Assembly (NCBI GenBank): GCA_018679295.1
Contig: JAHHLP010000004.1
Coordinates: forward strand, 1 to 13,679
Source: Rhodothermia bacterium
Lineage (GTDB): Bacteria > Bacteroidota > Rhodothermia > Rhodothermales > JABDKH01
Length of the DNA: 13,679 bases
Direction of reading: 5' to 3'
Below, piece after piece: positions 7,594 to 13,679 of the stretch. Position numbers and translations under genes: made by a program. How positions within the stretch are numbered: position 1 is the stretch's first letter; each line of letters opens with the position of its first letter. The notes under the pieces are model-generated. The model saw nothing but the letters and a program-made list of their open reading frames with translations, was not told where the DNA came from and did no database searches.

Positions 7594-8661
7594 TCAGGCG
7601 GGCTCGGTGCCGACAGCCTCTTCCGCTTGCCGTTCGATATCGCGAATCTCACGTATTGAGGACTTCTGAGCGGCGATGAAGTACGTGGCGAGGATCGCAT
7701 AGAGAACAAGCTGTGCCGCATGCGTGAGCACTGCGTACGTTGCAGCAGGCGACTGGCTGACGCCGAACAGGTGGACAAGCGACTGAATCGCAATGTAGTG
7801 GTATGAACCCGTGCCGCCAGGTGCAGGAATCGCGACCCCAATCGCACCGAGTGTCATCAAGTAGAATGAATCCAGCAGGCTGATCTGAAACGGTCCCGTC
7901 ATGCCGAGAATCAGGAACGGGAGGTGGGTCATCACAACGTAGCAGGCCCACATCAAGATCGTACTGACGAGAATAGCCCCCTTGCTCCTGGTACGGTTTA
8001 ACGTGGCGAGCCCATCGACGAAAGACGCGACCAGCGCTCCAACGCGACCTTGCCCGCCCGACGCCTGCGAGGATCTCTTCCAAACAGTAATGGTGGCAAC
8101 GGCGGCAGCAATTCCGGTGGCAGCGACGAGCGCGACCACATATCCGGGTACTTTGGCCCATTGTTCCAGGAGGGGGACCACGAATAACTCCTGGATTACG
8201 TCTGAGCGGTCAAGTAGCATCACGAAGGTCACTCCGACACACACGACCAGTACCAACACGTCTAGAATCCTTTCCAGCACGACCGTTCCGATCACGCCGC
8301 TGACGTTTAGCCTTTCGTTTCGCGCGAGCAATCCGGACCGGACCAACTCGCCCACGCGAGGCGCGGCGTAGTTTGCGAAATAACCGATGATGAGCGCTGT
8401 GAACGCGTTGTAAAGGCTAACGGGCGCGCGCCGCTCGCTGTCTCCCGGCAGTTCCTGAAGCAGGATTTGCCATCTCCACGACCGAAGAAGATGGGACGTG
8501 ATCGTCAGGACAGCCAGAGGAATCAGCCAGACATAGTTGGCGGTCCTCAGAGCTTCAACCACCTCACCAAAATCGACACCGCGAAGAGCGAGGTACAGCA
8601 ACCCACCGGCGAGTATGAAGCTCGCAATCTGTCCCAGAAGGGATTTGATTCGTTTCGACAC
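7594..8661 (-). CDS. YbhN/LPG-synthase transmembrane-domain family protein (flippase-like)
   Basis: A 355-residue integral membrane protein of the UPF0104 / lysylphosphatidylglycerol synthase TM-region family. Hydrophobic segments lie at about 9-27, 43-60, 84-104, 123-150, 171-193, 228-252, 262-280 and 308-331. Family landmarks are SHLLRSWRWQILL at 56-68, NYAAPRVGELVRSG at 97-110 and PAPGGTGSYHY at 279-289. The lysyltransferase domain of MprF is absent, as in YbhN-like members, which have been linked to lipid or polyprenyl-lipid handling. The substrate cannot be read from sequence. The start is GTG at 8661. The LolA-like gene ends 53 bases upstream on the same strand, so the two are probably cotranscribed, consistent with an envelope role. 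The C-terminus is charged and cytoplasmic-looking. Confidence 0.85.
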   Translation of the reverse strand: MSKRIKSLLGQIASFILAGGLLYLALRGVDFGEVVEALRTANYVWLIPLAVLTITSHLLRSWRWQILLQELPGDSERRAPVSLYNAFTALIIGYFANYAAPRVGELVRSGLLARNERLNVSGVIGTVVLERILDVLVLVVCVGVTFVMLLDRSDVIQELFVVPLLEQWAKVPGYVVALVAATGIAAAVATITVWKRSSQASGGQGRVGALVASFVDGLATLNRTRSKGAILVSTILMWACYVVMTHLPFLILGMTGPFQISLLDSFYLMTLGAIGVAIPAPGGTGSYHYIAIQSLVHLFGVSQSPAATYAVLTHAAQLVLYAILATYFIAAQKSSIREIRDIERQAEEAVGTEPA

Positions 8662-8714
8662 CGCGCGGGAAGGATTGGTGGACTGCCAGGGGTTCTGGAG
8701 TCGGGCGGCTCAAA

Positions 8715-9365
8715 TTAGGAACGCAGATCTACAATTTCGCTCGACTCCGGCGGATCAAATGTAAACGCTCTTGGATCGACTTCCGGATTAAGGTCCAGAT
8801 TGCGGAGGTTTATCGTGATCAACGTCTGGTTTGCATCGACCACTTCCAGGCGTGCAATTGCGTAGGTAACGCGATCCACAACCATCGTGACCTCGGGGAA
8901 GAACTCGCTCGCGTCGAACGCCCTAAGAGTGACGCGGTAGTGGTTGGCATCCAGTGGCGCACCCTCCATCTCCGCCACGTAGTATCGGTCGTCGAAATCA
9001 AAGAGAAAGCGATTCAACGAAAACGTCGTCTCGTCTTCCACGAAGTTGTTGATCAGCACCTGATTCTCCGCGCGATTGTAGATCCACGTGACCTTGCCGT
9101 CGGTGACGAAAGTCTGAAGCGGTGTCTCGACGCGATACTTGTCACCCTGCAGGAGAATCGTACCATCGACAGACTCCGTGTGGTCGATGTACTCCGACGC
9201 GAACGTCTGATCGAACTCCGCTGACAATGCCTTCGACTGCTGCAGTCGATTGCGGACGGCGGCGACCACCTCCTCGCCCGACTGGGCGTGAGCATCCACG
9301 ATTCCGGTCGCCGCAAGGCCGATAAGAAATAGTACCAGGATGAATGCGCTGCGGGTCGAAGGCAT
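8715..9365 (-). CDS. lolA: LolA-like periplasmic outer-membrane lipoprotein carrier
   Basis: A periplasmic protein of 216 residues from the ATG at 9365. A Sec signal peptide is clear: a basic MPSTRS start, a hydrophobic core at about 7-22 and an AHA-Q cleavage site after residue 27. The mature part has the LolA look: helix EEVVAAVRNRLQQSKALSAEFDQTF (31-55), then strands with GTILLQGDKYRVETP (68-82), FVTDGKVTWIYNRAENQVLI (86-105) and a C-terminal VDPRAFTFDPP. LolA ferries lipoproteins from the LolCDE exporter to the outer membrane. The frame continues upstream to 9437, but those residues precede the signal peptide and look untranslated. LolA-like sequences are divergent outside Proteobacteria, so lipoprotein transport is inferred from family. 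It follows the PLP-enzyme gene by 119 bases and precedes the YbhN-like gene by 53. Confidence 0.85.
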   Translation of the reverse strand: MPSTRSAFILVLFLIGLAATGIVDAHAQSGEEVVAAVRNRLQQSKALSAEFDQTFASEYIDHTESVDGTILLQGDKYRVETPLQTFVTDGKVTWIYNRAENQVLINNFVEDETTFSLNRFLFDFDDRYYVAEMEGAPLDANHYRVTLRAFDASEFFPEVTMVVDRVTYAIARLEVVDANQTLITINLRNLDLNPEVDPRAFTFDPPESSEIVDLRS

Positions 9366-9392
9366 GGTTTTGAAACCGATAGGTTTTATCGG
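9366..9392 (-). promoter_or_regulatory. Overlapping alternative hairpins abutting the lolA start codon
   Basis: Read on the minus strand, CCGATA (9392-9387) pairs with TATCGG (9381-9376) around a five-base loop, AAACC. That loop can instead pair with GGTTT (9377-9373). The same GGTTT can also pair with AAACC directly before the ATG (GGTT-TCAA-AACC, 9377-9366). The structures are mutually exclusive, and one of them masks the bases next to the start codon. The pairing is directly visible. A regulatory role is speculative, as the helices are short and AT-containing. Confidence 0.3.
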
Positions 9393-9484
9393 ACGCAAAC
9401 AGCAAACGCCGTGCCGCGTTCCGACCGCACCTCTCATTTATACATGGAGTTCTTTTGCGGCCGGCTGAACGACAATTCACGGGG

Positions 9485-10645
9485 TCAGTTCACGTCACGA
9501 GCCACCCGGAGAGCATCGACTAAAGCCATCAGATCGTCCGGATCATTGTACACATTGGGGGAGACGCGAATCGCATCCGACCGAAACGATACTCGCACGG
9601 CCCGCGCGTCGAGTTCGTGCCGCACCCGGTCTCCGGACAGGCCTTTGGGCATCCGTACGCCCCAAATGTGACCGCATCGGGATTCGGCGTCGGCCATCAG
9701 ATAGCCGGCATCCACAATCTCGTCCACAGCTGGTCGAGAAAGTGCGGAACAGTAGCTCTGAGTCGAGGCCGGACCCCATAATGCTGTTTGCTCAAGAGCC
9801 GCCAACATCATCGGAATATGAAGGAAGTTAGAACGCTCCCCGACATCAAATCGGATAGCGCCCGGCTGGTACTCGTCACGATAGTTTACCAGATCTGCGA
9901 AGTTCTCGCTGTTCCTTCGGGTGATCCAATTCTCCTCCAGCGGTTGACCCTCAAGAAGGCGTGGGCCGAAATAGCCGAGAGACATCCCATACGGTCCCAT
10001 CAGCCACTTGTAGCCCGCACAAATGAGCGCGTCGGGCTTCAATTCCCCGACGTCGATCGGCAGCGCACCTACAGACTGGGATCCGTCGATAACGAGCATG
10101 GCTCCCGACGCTCTTGCCGCGTCTGCGATGGGCGACAAATCAAATCGTAGTCCATCGGCCCAGTGCACGTTGGGAACGCAGACAACAGCCGTCCTCGGAG
10201 ATATGGACTCGACAATCTCCTGCGTCCACGCCGGACCGAGTTTGGTTGTCGACGTGGGTCGTTTGACGGTCTTGAGCTTCAGCCGCTTTTCTTGTGCTAC
10301 ACGTCGCCAGATGTAAACATCGCTTGGAAACTGATCCTCCAACAGAACGATCTCTTGTCCTTCGGAGCCGTAAATATTGTTGGCGACCGTTGCCATTCCG
10401 TAGGATACAGAAGGCAGGATCGCGACCTGGCGATGATCGTCGGCTCCGATGATTCGCGCAAAGAGCTTTCGCACCTCATCTACCGGTTCAAAGAACATGT
10501 CCGCACCTATGCTGGCCGGGTTGCGGAGACGCTCGAGGGCCGCCTGTCCGGCCTGCTCTACGCTGCGCGACATGGGGGCGAAGTAAGCGCAGTTGAGGTA
10601 GTGCTCTGATGCTGGAAGTCTAAAAAGCGATTTCTGGCTGTGCAT
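9485..10645 (-). CDS. Class V aminotransferase-fold PLP enzyme, substrate unknown
   Basis: From the ATG at 10645 this is a 386-residue fold-type I PLP enzyme of the class V / cysteine desulfurase superfamily. YLNCAYFAPMSR at 16-27 is the usual N-terminal stretch of this superfamily. The cofactor site shows PSVSYGMATVAN (78-89, phosphate loop), NVHWADG (159-165), the Asp that contacts the pyridine nitrogen in VIDGSQSVGA (Asp187, with Gln190), and the Schiff-base Lys213 in CAGYKWLMGPYG. No cysteine-bearing loop typical of IscS/SufS cysteine desulfurases is seen near the C-terminus, so isopenicillin-N-epimerase-like or selenocysteine-lyase-like members are closer matches. No substrate can be assigned. 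Other starts (ATG at 10672, or further upstream to 10702) add residues unlike the family. The thpR gene ends about 100 bases upstream on the same strand. Confidence 0.82.
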   Translation of the reverse strand: MHSQKSLFRLPASEHYLNCAYFAPMSRSVEQAGQAALERLRNPASIGADMFFEPVDEVRKLFARIIGADDHRQVAILPSVSYGMATVANNIYGSEGQEIVLLEDQFPSDVYIWRRVAQEKRLKLKTVKRPTSTTKLGPAWTQEIVESISPRTAVVCVPNVHWADGLRFDLSPIADAARASGAMLVIDGSQSVGALPIDVGELKPDALICAGYKWLMGPYGMSLGYFGPRLLEGQPLEENWITRRNSENFADLVNYRDEYQPGAIRFDVGERSNFLHIPMMLAALEQTALWGPASTQSYCSALSRPAVDEIVDAGYLMADAESRCGHIWGVRMPKGLSGDRVRHELDARAVRVSFRSDAIRVSPNVYNDPDDLMALVDALRVARDVN

Positions 10646-10745
10646 AGAGTTGAATCTTCTGTTTGTAGTCATCCGGCCGGTGGCGGTCGTCCGGGCCATC
10701 AACTTTCGGCGGTGAGGGCACCGAGCCGGGATTCAAAGGTGCTAC

Positions 10746-11288
10746 CTACTCACCCAGTCTAAACGTCTTGATGATATCGTAGTAAGCTCGGTCAGGCTCG
10801 GTCCTGCTTCTATACAACACGAACTCGGACACGGGTATGGTACGAGGTAGAAGCGTCTCAATGGTCCGGATGATGTTCGAGGTGTGGATGTCGCGTCTTC
10901 CCTTCGTACGAGCCAGTGTGACGTGCGGCCTGTACGCGCGTCGATCTGGCGGGAGCCAGCCCGCAAGCGACGAGCACACGGCTTCGTATAGCCGTCGCAG
11001 TTCGGAGGCGGGGGTTGGTTCTACGACGACCACTCTGGGACTCTTTCTTGACGGAAAGGCATCTGCTGTCGCAAGTTGCATGTCAAAGGGCCCTTGCCGT
11101 ACTTCGGTCAGGGAGCGACCGACCTCAGCAACGTCATCGTCCGTGAGGGATCCGAGGAAGACAAGGGTTAGGTGGGCGGTTGCGGGATCGACCCATCGAG
11201 GTTGATCGCCCGGCAGCTGCGAGGCTGGACCTATTAGATCGATCGCGATATCGGGTGGAATGGGTAGCGCCGCAAATGCACGTATCAT
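10746..11288 (-). CDS. thpR: RNA 2',3'-cyclic phosphodiesterase (2H phosphoesterase)
   Basis: A 180-residue protein of the ThpR/LigT branch of the 2H phosphoesterase superfamily, which open 2',3'-cyclic phosphate ends of RNA. The two catalytic HxTx motifs are clear: HLTLVFLG at 39-46 and HVTLART at 122-128. The N-terminal RAFAALPIPPDI (3-14) and the spacing between the two motifs fit the family, as does the length. The frame is open upstream to 11453, but those residues would overlap the divergent MoCo-carrier-like gene in antisense and are not family-like. The ATG at 11288 is therefore chosen. There is no Shine-Dalgarno sequence. The divergent neighbour starts only 18 bases away. Confidence 0.9.
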   Translation of the reverse strand: MIRAFAALPIPPDIAIDLIGPASQLPGDQPRWVDPATAHLTLVFLGSLTDDDVAEVGRSLTEVRQGPFDMQLATADAFPSRKSPRVVVVEPTPASELRRLYEAVCSSLAGWLPPDRRAYRPHVTLARTKGRRDIHTSNIIRTIETLLPRTIPVSEFVLYRSRTEPDRAYYDIIKTFRLGE

Positions 11289-11306
11289 CAGTGGCTTAGT
11301 TTTGCT

Positions 11307-11771
11307 GTGCCGATCTCGAAGATAATCTCGGGCGGGCAAACGGGAGTCGACCGAGCGGCTTTGGACGTCGCCATCGCTACGGGCCTGGAGTCGGGAGGAT
11401 GGTGTCCCGCGGGACGGCGCGCAGAGGACGGCTCGATTCCCGAACGGTATCAACTGGAAGAAACGCCAACCAGCGACTACGGTCAGCGCACCGAATGGAA
11501 CGTGCGAGACGCCGGCGCAACGCTGATCCTAGCCGGACGCGAGCCGTTGACGGGCGGTACGGAGTTGACCTTAAGACTGGCGGAGTCGTACAGTCGCCCT
11601 GTGATCGTCAGCAATGTCTTCGACGATGATGCGGAAGAGGTGAGGGGGCGCTTGAGCCGATTGGGCGTATCGGTATTAAACGTCGCCGGCCCGCGCGAGT
11701 CCGAAGTTCCGGGTATCTACCGAGCAGCCAAAGCCTATCTGCTTGAGCTGATCGGAACTGTGTCCGGTTGA
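11307..11771 (+). CDS. Putative molybdenum cofactor carrier / YpsA-like Rossmann protein
   Basis: A 154-residue protein with the pattern of the putative molybdenum cofactor carrier family (a DprA/YpsA/LOG-like Rossmann fold). Motifs are ISGGQTGVDRAALDVA at 7-22, GGWCPAGRRAEDG at 30-42, YGQRTEWNVRDAGATLIL at 58-75 and LNVAGPRES at 124-132. Members of the wider fold bind nucleotide-like ligands. The name comes from a plant/algal MoCo-binding protein, and no molybdoenzyme or moa/moe gene is visible here, so MoCo carriage is not demonstrated. The GTG at 11307 is the only usable start: an in-frame TAG lies at 11265-11267, no ATG, GTG or TTG in frame occurs between, and the glycine-rich loop begins at residue 8. 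There is no Shine-Dalgarno sequence. Confidence 0.82.
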   Translation: MPISKIISGGQTGVDRAALDVAIATGLESGGWCPAGRRAEDGSIPERYQLEETPTSDYGQRTEWNVRDAGATLILAGREPLTGGTELTLRLAESYSRPVIVSNVFDDDAEEVRGRLSRLGVSVLNVAGPRESEVPGIYRAAKAYLLELIGTVSG

Positions 11772-11837
11772 CTCGTGGCGCGTGTCTAACAGCGCTCGCA
11801 ACCCGGATCGCAAGGCACAACAAAGGTGAGCGGTTGC

Positions 11838-12170
11838 TTAGCCGGCAGAAGGGGTTACAACCCTGACACGCAGCTCCGGCTTGCCGAATTTCTCGGTTCT
11901 CTCTCGTAGCCTCGTGCGCTCGGCCTTCAAAACCCGCCGCACTTCGATCAGTCTCTCTGATTCTGACGGAATCGCCTGTACGCGAGTGCTCACGAAGCAA
12001 CGTGGAGCCTGGACGGGTGCTGTGGCAGACAACGGTTCATTTACGATTTCGATCGTCGCAGGTGCAGTGCGCGCAGCGACGAACATGTAGAAGTTGAGCA
12101 GGAAAAGGATGGCGGCTGCCCAGAGCATGATCCGTACTCTGCCGCGATCGCCAAAGCTGCGGTCTTCCAT
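11838..12170 (-). CDS. Single-pass membrane protein, function unknown
   Basis: I do not recognise this gene. It encodes 110 residues. A short, charged N-terminus (MEDRSFGDRGRVRI) is followed by one hydrophobic segment at about 14-33 (MLWAAAILFLLNFYMFVAAR), then a mostly polar region probably outside the membrane. Residues about 66-95 are rich in Glu and Arg (SERLIEVRRVLKAERTRLRERTEKF) and look helical, perhaps coiled coil. One Cys lies at 58. The charge pattern across the hydrophobic segment fits a signal anchor with the N-terminus inside, though this is not clear-cut because Arg34 follows directly. Unlike its neighbours it has a strong Shine-Dalgarno sequence, which supports it as real. It lies 117 bases downstream of hisA on the same strand and converges on the MoCo-carrier-like gene. 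Confidence 0.72.
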   Translation of the reverse strand: MEDRSFGDRGRVRIMLWAAAILFLLNFYMFVAARTAPATIEIVNEPLSATAPVQAPRCFVSTRVQAIPSESERLIEVRRVLKAERTRLRERTEKFGKPELRVRVVTPSAG

Positions 12171-12176
12171 TTGGTG

Positions 12177-12181
12177 CCTCC
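12177..12181 (-). promoter_or_regulatory. Shine-Dalgarno sequence of the 110-residue membrane protein
   Basis: GGAGG, six bases before the ATG at 12170 (minus strand). It is the only strong Shine-Dalgarno match noted before any start in the window, and it fixes the start of this otherwise unidentified gene. Confidence 0.65.
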
Positions 12182-12212
12182 GATCTTGAGAAGAGCTGGA
12201 GAAAACGATGAC

Positions 12213-12239
12213 TAATCAACGACGCGGACGCGCTGATTA
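12213..12239 (-). terminator. Weak hairpin downstream of hisA, possible terminator
   Basis: TAATCA (12213-12218) and TGATTA (12234-12239) are a perfect six-base inverted repeat around a GC-rich 15-base centre. It sits about 50 bases past the hisA stop, and a short CGTTTTC follows on the minus strand. The stem is short and AT-rich. It could equally be an operator for the downstream membrane-protein gene, or chance. Confidence 0.2.
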
Positions 12240-12287
12240 TTGTCGGGGCACGCAGGATTGCCTAAGTCAATCTTGGAACCGGAGCAA

Positions 12288-13067
12288 CTAGTCGCACATT
12301 GGGGCGGACGAGTAGCGATCCAGATCGACGTCGTCTTTGTAGTTCCAACACCAGATCTTCTGGCACGGAAAGCAGTTCTCATACAGGGCGCGTCCGACGA
12401 CTACAGAGTCCACTCGATACTGCTCCAGTTCACTTACGCGTAGCAGGTCTCGATATCCGGAGACGCCACCGGAAGCAGTTATCCTTGCCTTCTTGAGAGC
12501 CGCTCCCATTTCGCGATAGGCTTGCACGTTGGGGCCCTCCAGGGTGCCATCACGCGATATGTCGGTGTAGATAAACCGTGTGCAGCCCAGCTGCTCCATT
12601 CGTATCGCGAAGTCGACGGCAGGCAGACCTGAGCTCTCCGTCCATCCCTCGACCCTGACGTCGCCGTCTCGTGCGTCTATCGCGACAACGATTCGCCTAT
12701 CTCCGAACCGGTCGATCGCGGCTTGGATCACCTCAGGCTCGCGTACAGCCGACGTTCCCATCACAACCCGGTACGCACCGGCGTCCAGGAGTCGCTCGGC
12801 ATCCTCAACACTTCGAATGCCGCCGCCAACCTGGACGGGTATGTCCAGACATTGGCAAATCGCATGAATCACCTCGTCATTGACACCCCGATCACCACGC
12901 GCGGCATCGAGATCCACGACGTGCAGCACCTTGGCATTCTGTATTCGCCACAGCTTGGCCATCTTGACAGGATCGTTGAAGTAAACCTTCTCCTGTTCGT
13001 ACGAGCCCTGATAGAGGCGCACGCAACGTCCGTCCTTGATGTCTATTGCCGGGATTACGAGGGTCAT
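12288..13067 (-). CDS. hisA: Phosphoribosylformimino-AICAR ribotide isomerase (HisA)
   Basis: A cytosolic (beta-alpha)8-barrel isomerase of histidine biosynthesis that performs the Amadori rearrangement of ProFAR to PRFAR. The 259 residues show PAIDIKDGRCVRLYQG at 6-21 with the catalytic Asp9, HVVDLDAARG at 49-58, VGGGIRS at 80-86 (phosphate loop), VVAIDARDG at 127-135 with the second key Asp131, YTDISRDGTLEGPN at 167-180 and ASGGVSG at 198-204. It is about 12-15 residues longer than typical because of a C-terminal tail after VGRALYE that contains FPCQKIWCWNY and ends in an acidic stretch. Cys232, Cys235, Cys240 and Cys258 cluster there. HisA rather than HisF follows from the N-terminus and the TDISRDGT motif. 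No other his gene is in the window; proC lies 66 bases upstream on the same strand. Confidence 0.95.
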   Translation of the reverse strand: MTLVIPAIDIKDGRCVRLYQGSYEQEKVYFNDPVKMAKLWRIQNAKVLHVVDLDAARGDRGVNDEVIHAICQCLDIPVQVGGGIRSVEDAERLLDAGAYRVVMGTSAVREPEVIQAAIDRFGDRRIVVAIDARDGDVRVEGWTESSGLPAVDFAIRMEQLGCTRFIYTDISRDGTLEGPNVQAYREMGAALKKARITASGGVSGYRDLLRVSELEQYRVDSVVVGRALYENCFPCQKIWCWNYKDDVDLDRYSSAPMCD

Positions 13068-13133
13068 CAGATGTCCAATTCGGATCGTGGCGACTTAAAA
13101 GAACCCCGATCGCGACGGTTCCTGCTGATACGT

Positions 13134-13679
13134 CTATTCGCCCTTGAGTTCGCTTAGCTCGCGAGAGCGCGCGGTAGCTGTCGCGACCGCATTGATGAGC
13201 ATGGTTCGCAGCCCGTGCGATTCGAGGTCGGCCACGGCGGCGATCGCCGTTCCCCCTGGTGTAGTGACTTCGTCGCGAAGGATCGCCGGATGCTTGCCGG
13301 TCTCGACAACGAGCTTGGCGGCTCCCAATACCGTTTGGGCAGCAAGTCGAAGTGCTATGGGTCGTGGAATGCCCTGCTTCACGCCTCCGTCGGTGAGAGC
13401 CTCGATGACCATGTAGACATAGGCGGGGCCGCTGCCTGAGAGGCCCGTCACGGCATCCATGAGTCCTTCCGGCACTTCCTCAACCTTACCGACCGCTTCG
13501 AACATCTGCCGACAAATGCCCAGGTGTCGGTCTCCCGCCTGGTGCCCGCGAGCGATCGCCGTAGCTCCTTCGTCGACGAGCATGGGCGTATTGGGCATCG
13601 TGCGGACAACGGGCAGGTCCTTGCCGAACGCGCGCCTCAACGCGTCAGTGGTAATGCCGGCAAGCACGGACACAACGAG
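13134..13679 (-). CDS. proC: Pyrroline-5-carboxylate reductase, C-terminal part (partial)
   Basis: The 181 visible residues run to the stop at 13134 and continue past the right edge of the window, so the NAD(P)H-binding N-terminus and the start codon are missing. ProC reduces 1-pyrroline-5-carboxylate to proline in the cytosol. The visible part begins LVVSVLAGIT, followed by VVRTMPNTPMLVDEGATA (a P5CR hallmark), then DAVTGLSGSGPAYVYMVIEALTDGGV, and the family signature DEVTTPGGTAIAAVADLE near the C-terminus. Everything seen is intact and normal in spacing. The strand and short gap to hisA would allow cotranscription, though the two belong to different pathways. Confidence 0.94.
   Translation of the reverse strand, partial: LVVSVLAGITTDALRRAFGKDLPVVRTMPNTPMLVDEGATAIARGHQAGDRHLGICRQMFEAVGKVEEVPEGLMDAVTGLSGSGPAYVYMVIEALTDGGVKQGIPRPIALRLAAQTVLGAAKLVVETGKHPAILRDEVTTPGGTAIAAVADLESHGLRTMLINAVATATARSRELSELKGE

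Noticed and set aside
7476..7679. Plus-strand open frame of 67 codons in the gap after 7307
   Set aside because: Its second half is antisense to the YbhN-like gene, the residues are Arg-rich low-information sequence, and there is no ribosome binding site.
10787..10803. Tandem GCTCGGTC repeat
   Set aside because: It lies within the thpR coding region and is explained by the encoded residues; two copies are likely chance.
11289..11453. N-terminal extension of thpR
   Set aside because: The extra 55 residues overlap the MoCo-carrier-like gene in antisense and are unlike the family, which starts at RAFAAL.
11798..11837. GCAACC/GGTTGC inverted repeat between the MoCo-carrier-like and membrane-protein genes
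   Set aside because: A six-base stem with a 28-base loop and no T-run is too weak to call a terminator.
1..13679. Search for CRISPR arrays, tRNA or rRNA genes, insertion sequences, prophage or toxin-antitoxin modules
   Set aside because: No regularly spaced repeats, tRNA-like T-loop sequences, transposase or integrase motifs were seen by eye in any gap.

Overview
The window reads as ordinary chromosomal, mostly housekeeping DNA from a Gram-negative bacterium. An outer membrane is implied by a LolA-family periplasmic carrier with a signal peptide and by Lgt. Three traits suggest Bacteroidota or the related Rhodothermota, although this is inference and not a placement. The Lgt signature reads GRIGCHLAGDGDWG instead of the proteobacterial GRxGNFxNGE form. 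Shine-Dalgarno sequences are absent in front of nearly every gene. TAnnTTTG-like -7 elements occur in two upstream regions. GTG and TTG starts are frequent (rluD-like, hisS, the ybhN-like gene and the MoCo-carrier-like gene). The window is gene-dense, and no stretch over 300 bases lacks a gene.

Left part (1-4278), plus strand: the 3' end of a dprA-like gene, an RluD-family pseudouridine synthase, a lone PTS EIIA (PtsN-like) protein, histidyl-tRNA synthetase and prolipoprotein diacylglyceryl transferase. hisS follows the EIIA gene by 23 bases and lgt follows hisS by 11, so these three are probably cotranscribed. ATP-dependent PEP carboxykinase (4415-6010, minus) converges on lgt. It diverges from an RlmB/TrmH-type 23S rRNA 2'-O-methyltransferase (6193-6972, plus) across a 182-base region likely to hold both promoters. 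The methyltransferase gene converges on an 85-residue unknown protein across an inverted repeat that may be a bidirectional terminator.

Middle part (7594-11288), minus strand, in transcription order: ThpR-type 2H phosphoesterase, a fold-type I (class V) PLP enzyme of unknown substrate, a LolA-like carrier and a YbhN/LPG-synthase-TM-like integral membrane protein. The last two form a plausible envelope pair. thpR is divergent from a MoCo-carrier/YpsA-like Rossmann protein (11307-11771), with only 18 bases between the two start codons.

Right part (11838-13679), minus strand, in transcription order: the C-terminal part of ProC, HisA and a 110-residue single-pass membrane protein of unknown function. 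The last has the only strong Shine-Dalgarno sequence noticed here. hisA and proC sit apart from any visible his or pro operon.

No CRISPR array, transposase, integrase, phage gene, toxin-antitoxin pair, rRNA or tRNA was seen. I found no convincing new multi-gene system. The points most worth a second look are the two small unknown proteins, the interlocking hairpins abutting the lolA start codon, the Lgt with a Phe where the family usually has its conserved His, and the tight thpR / MoCo-carrier divergent pair.
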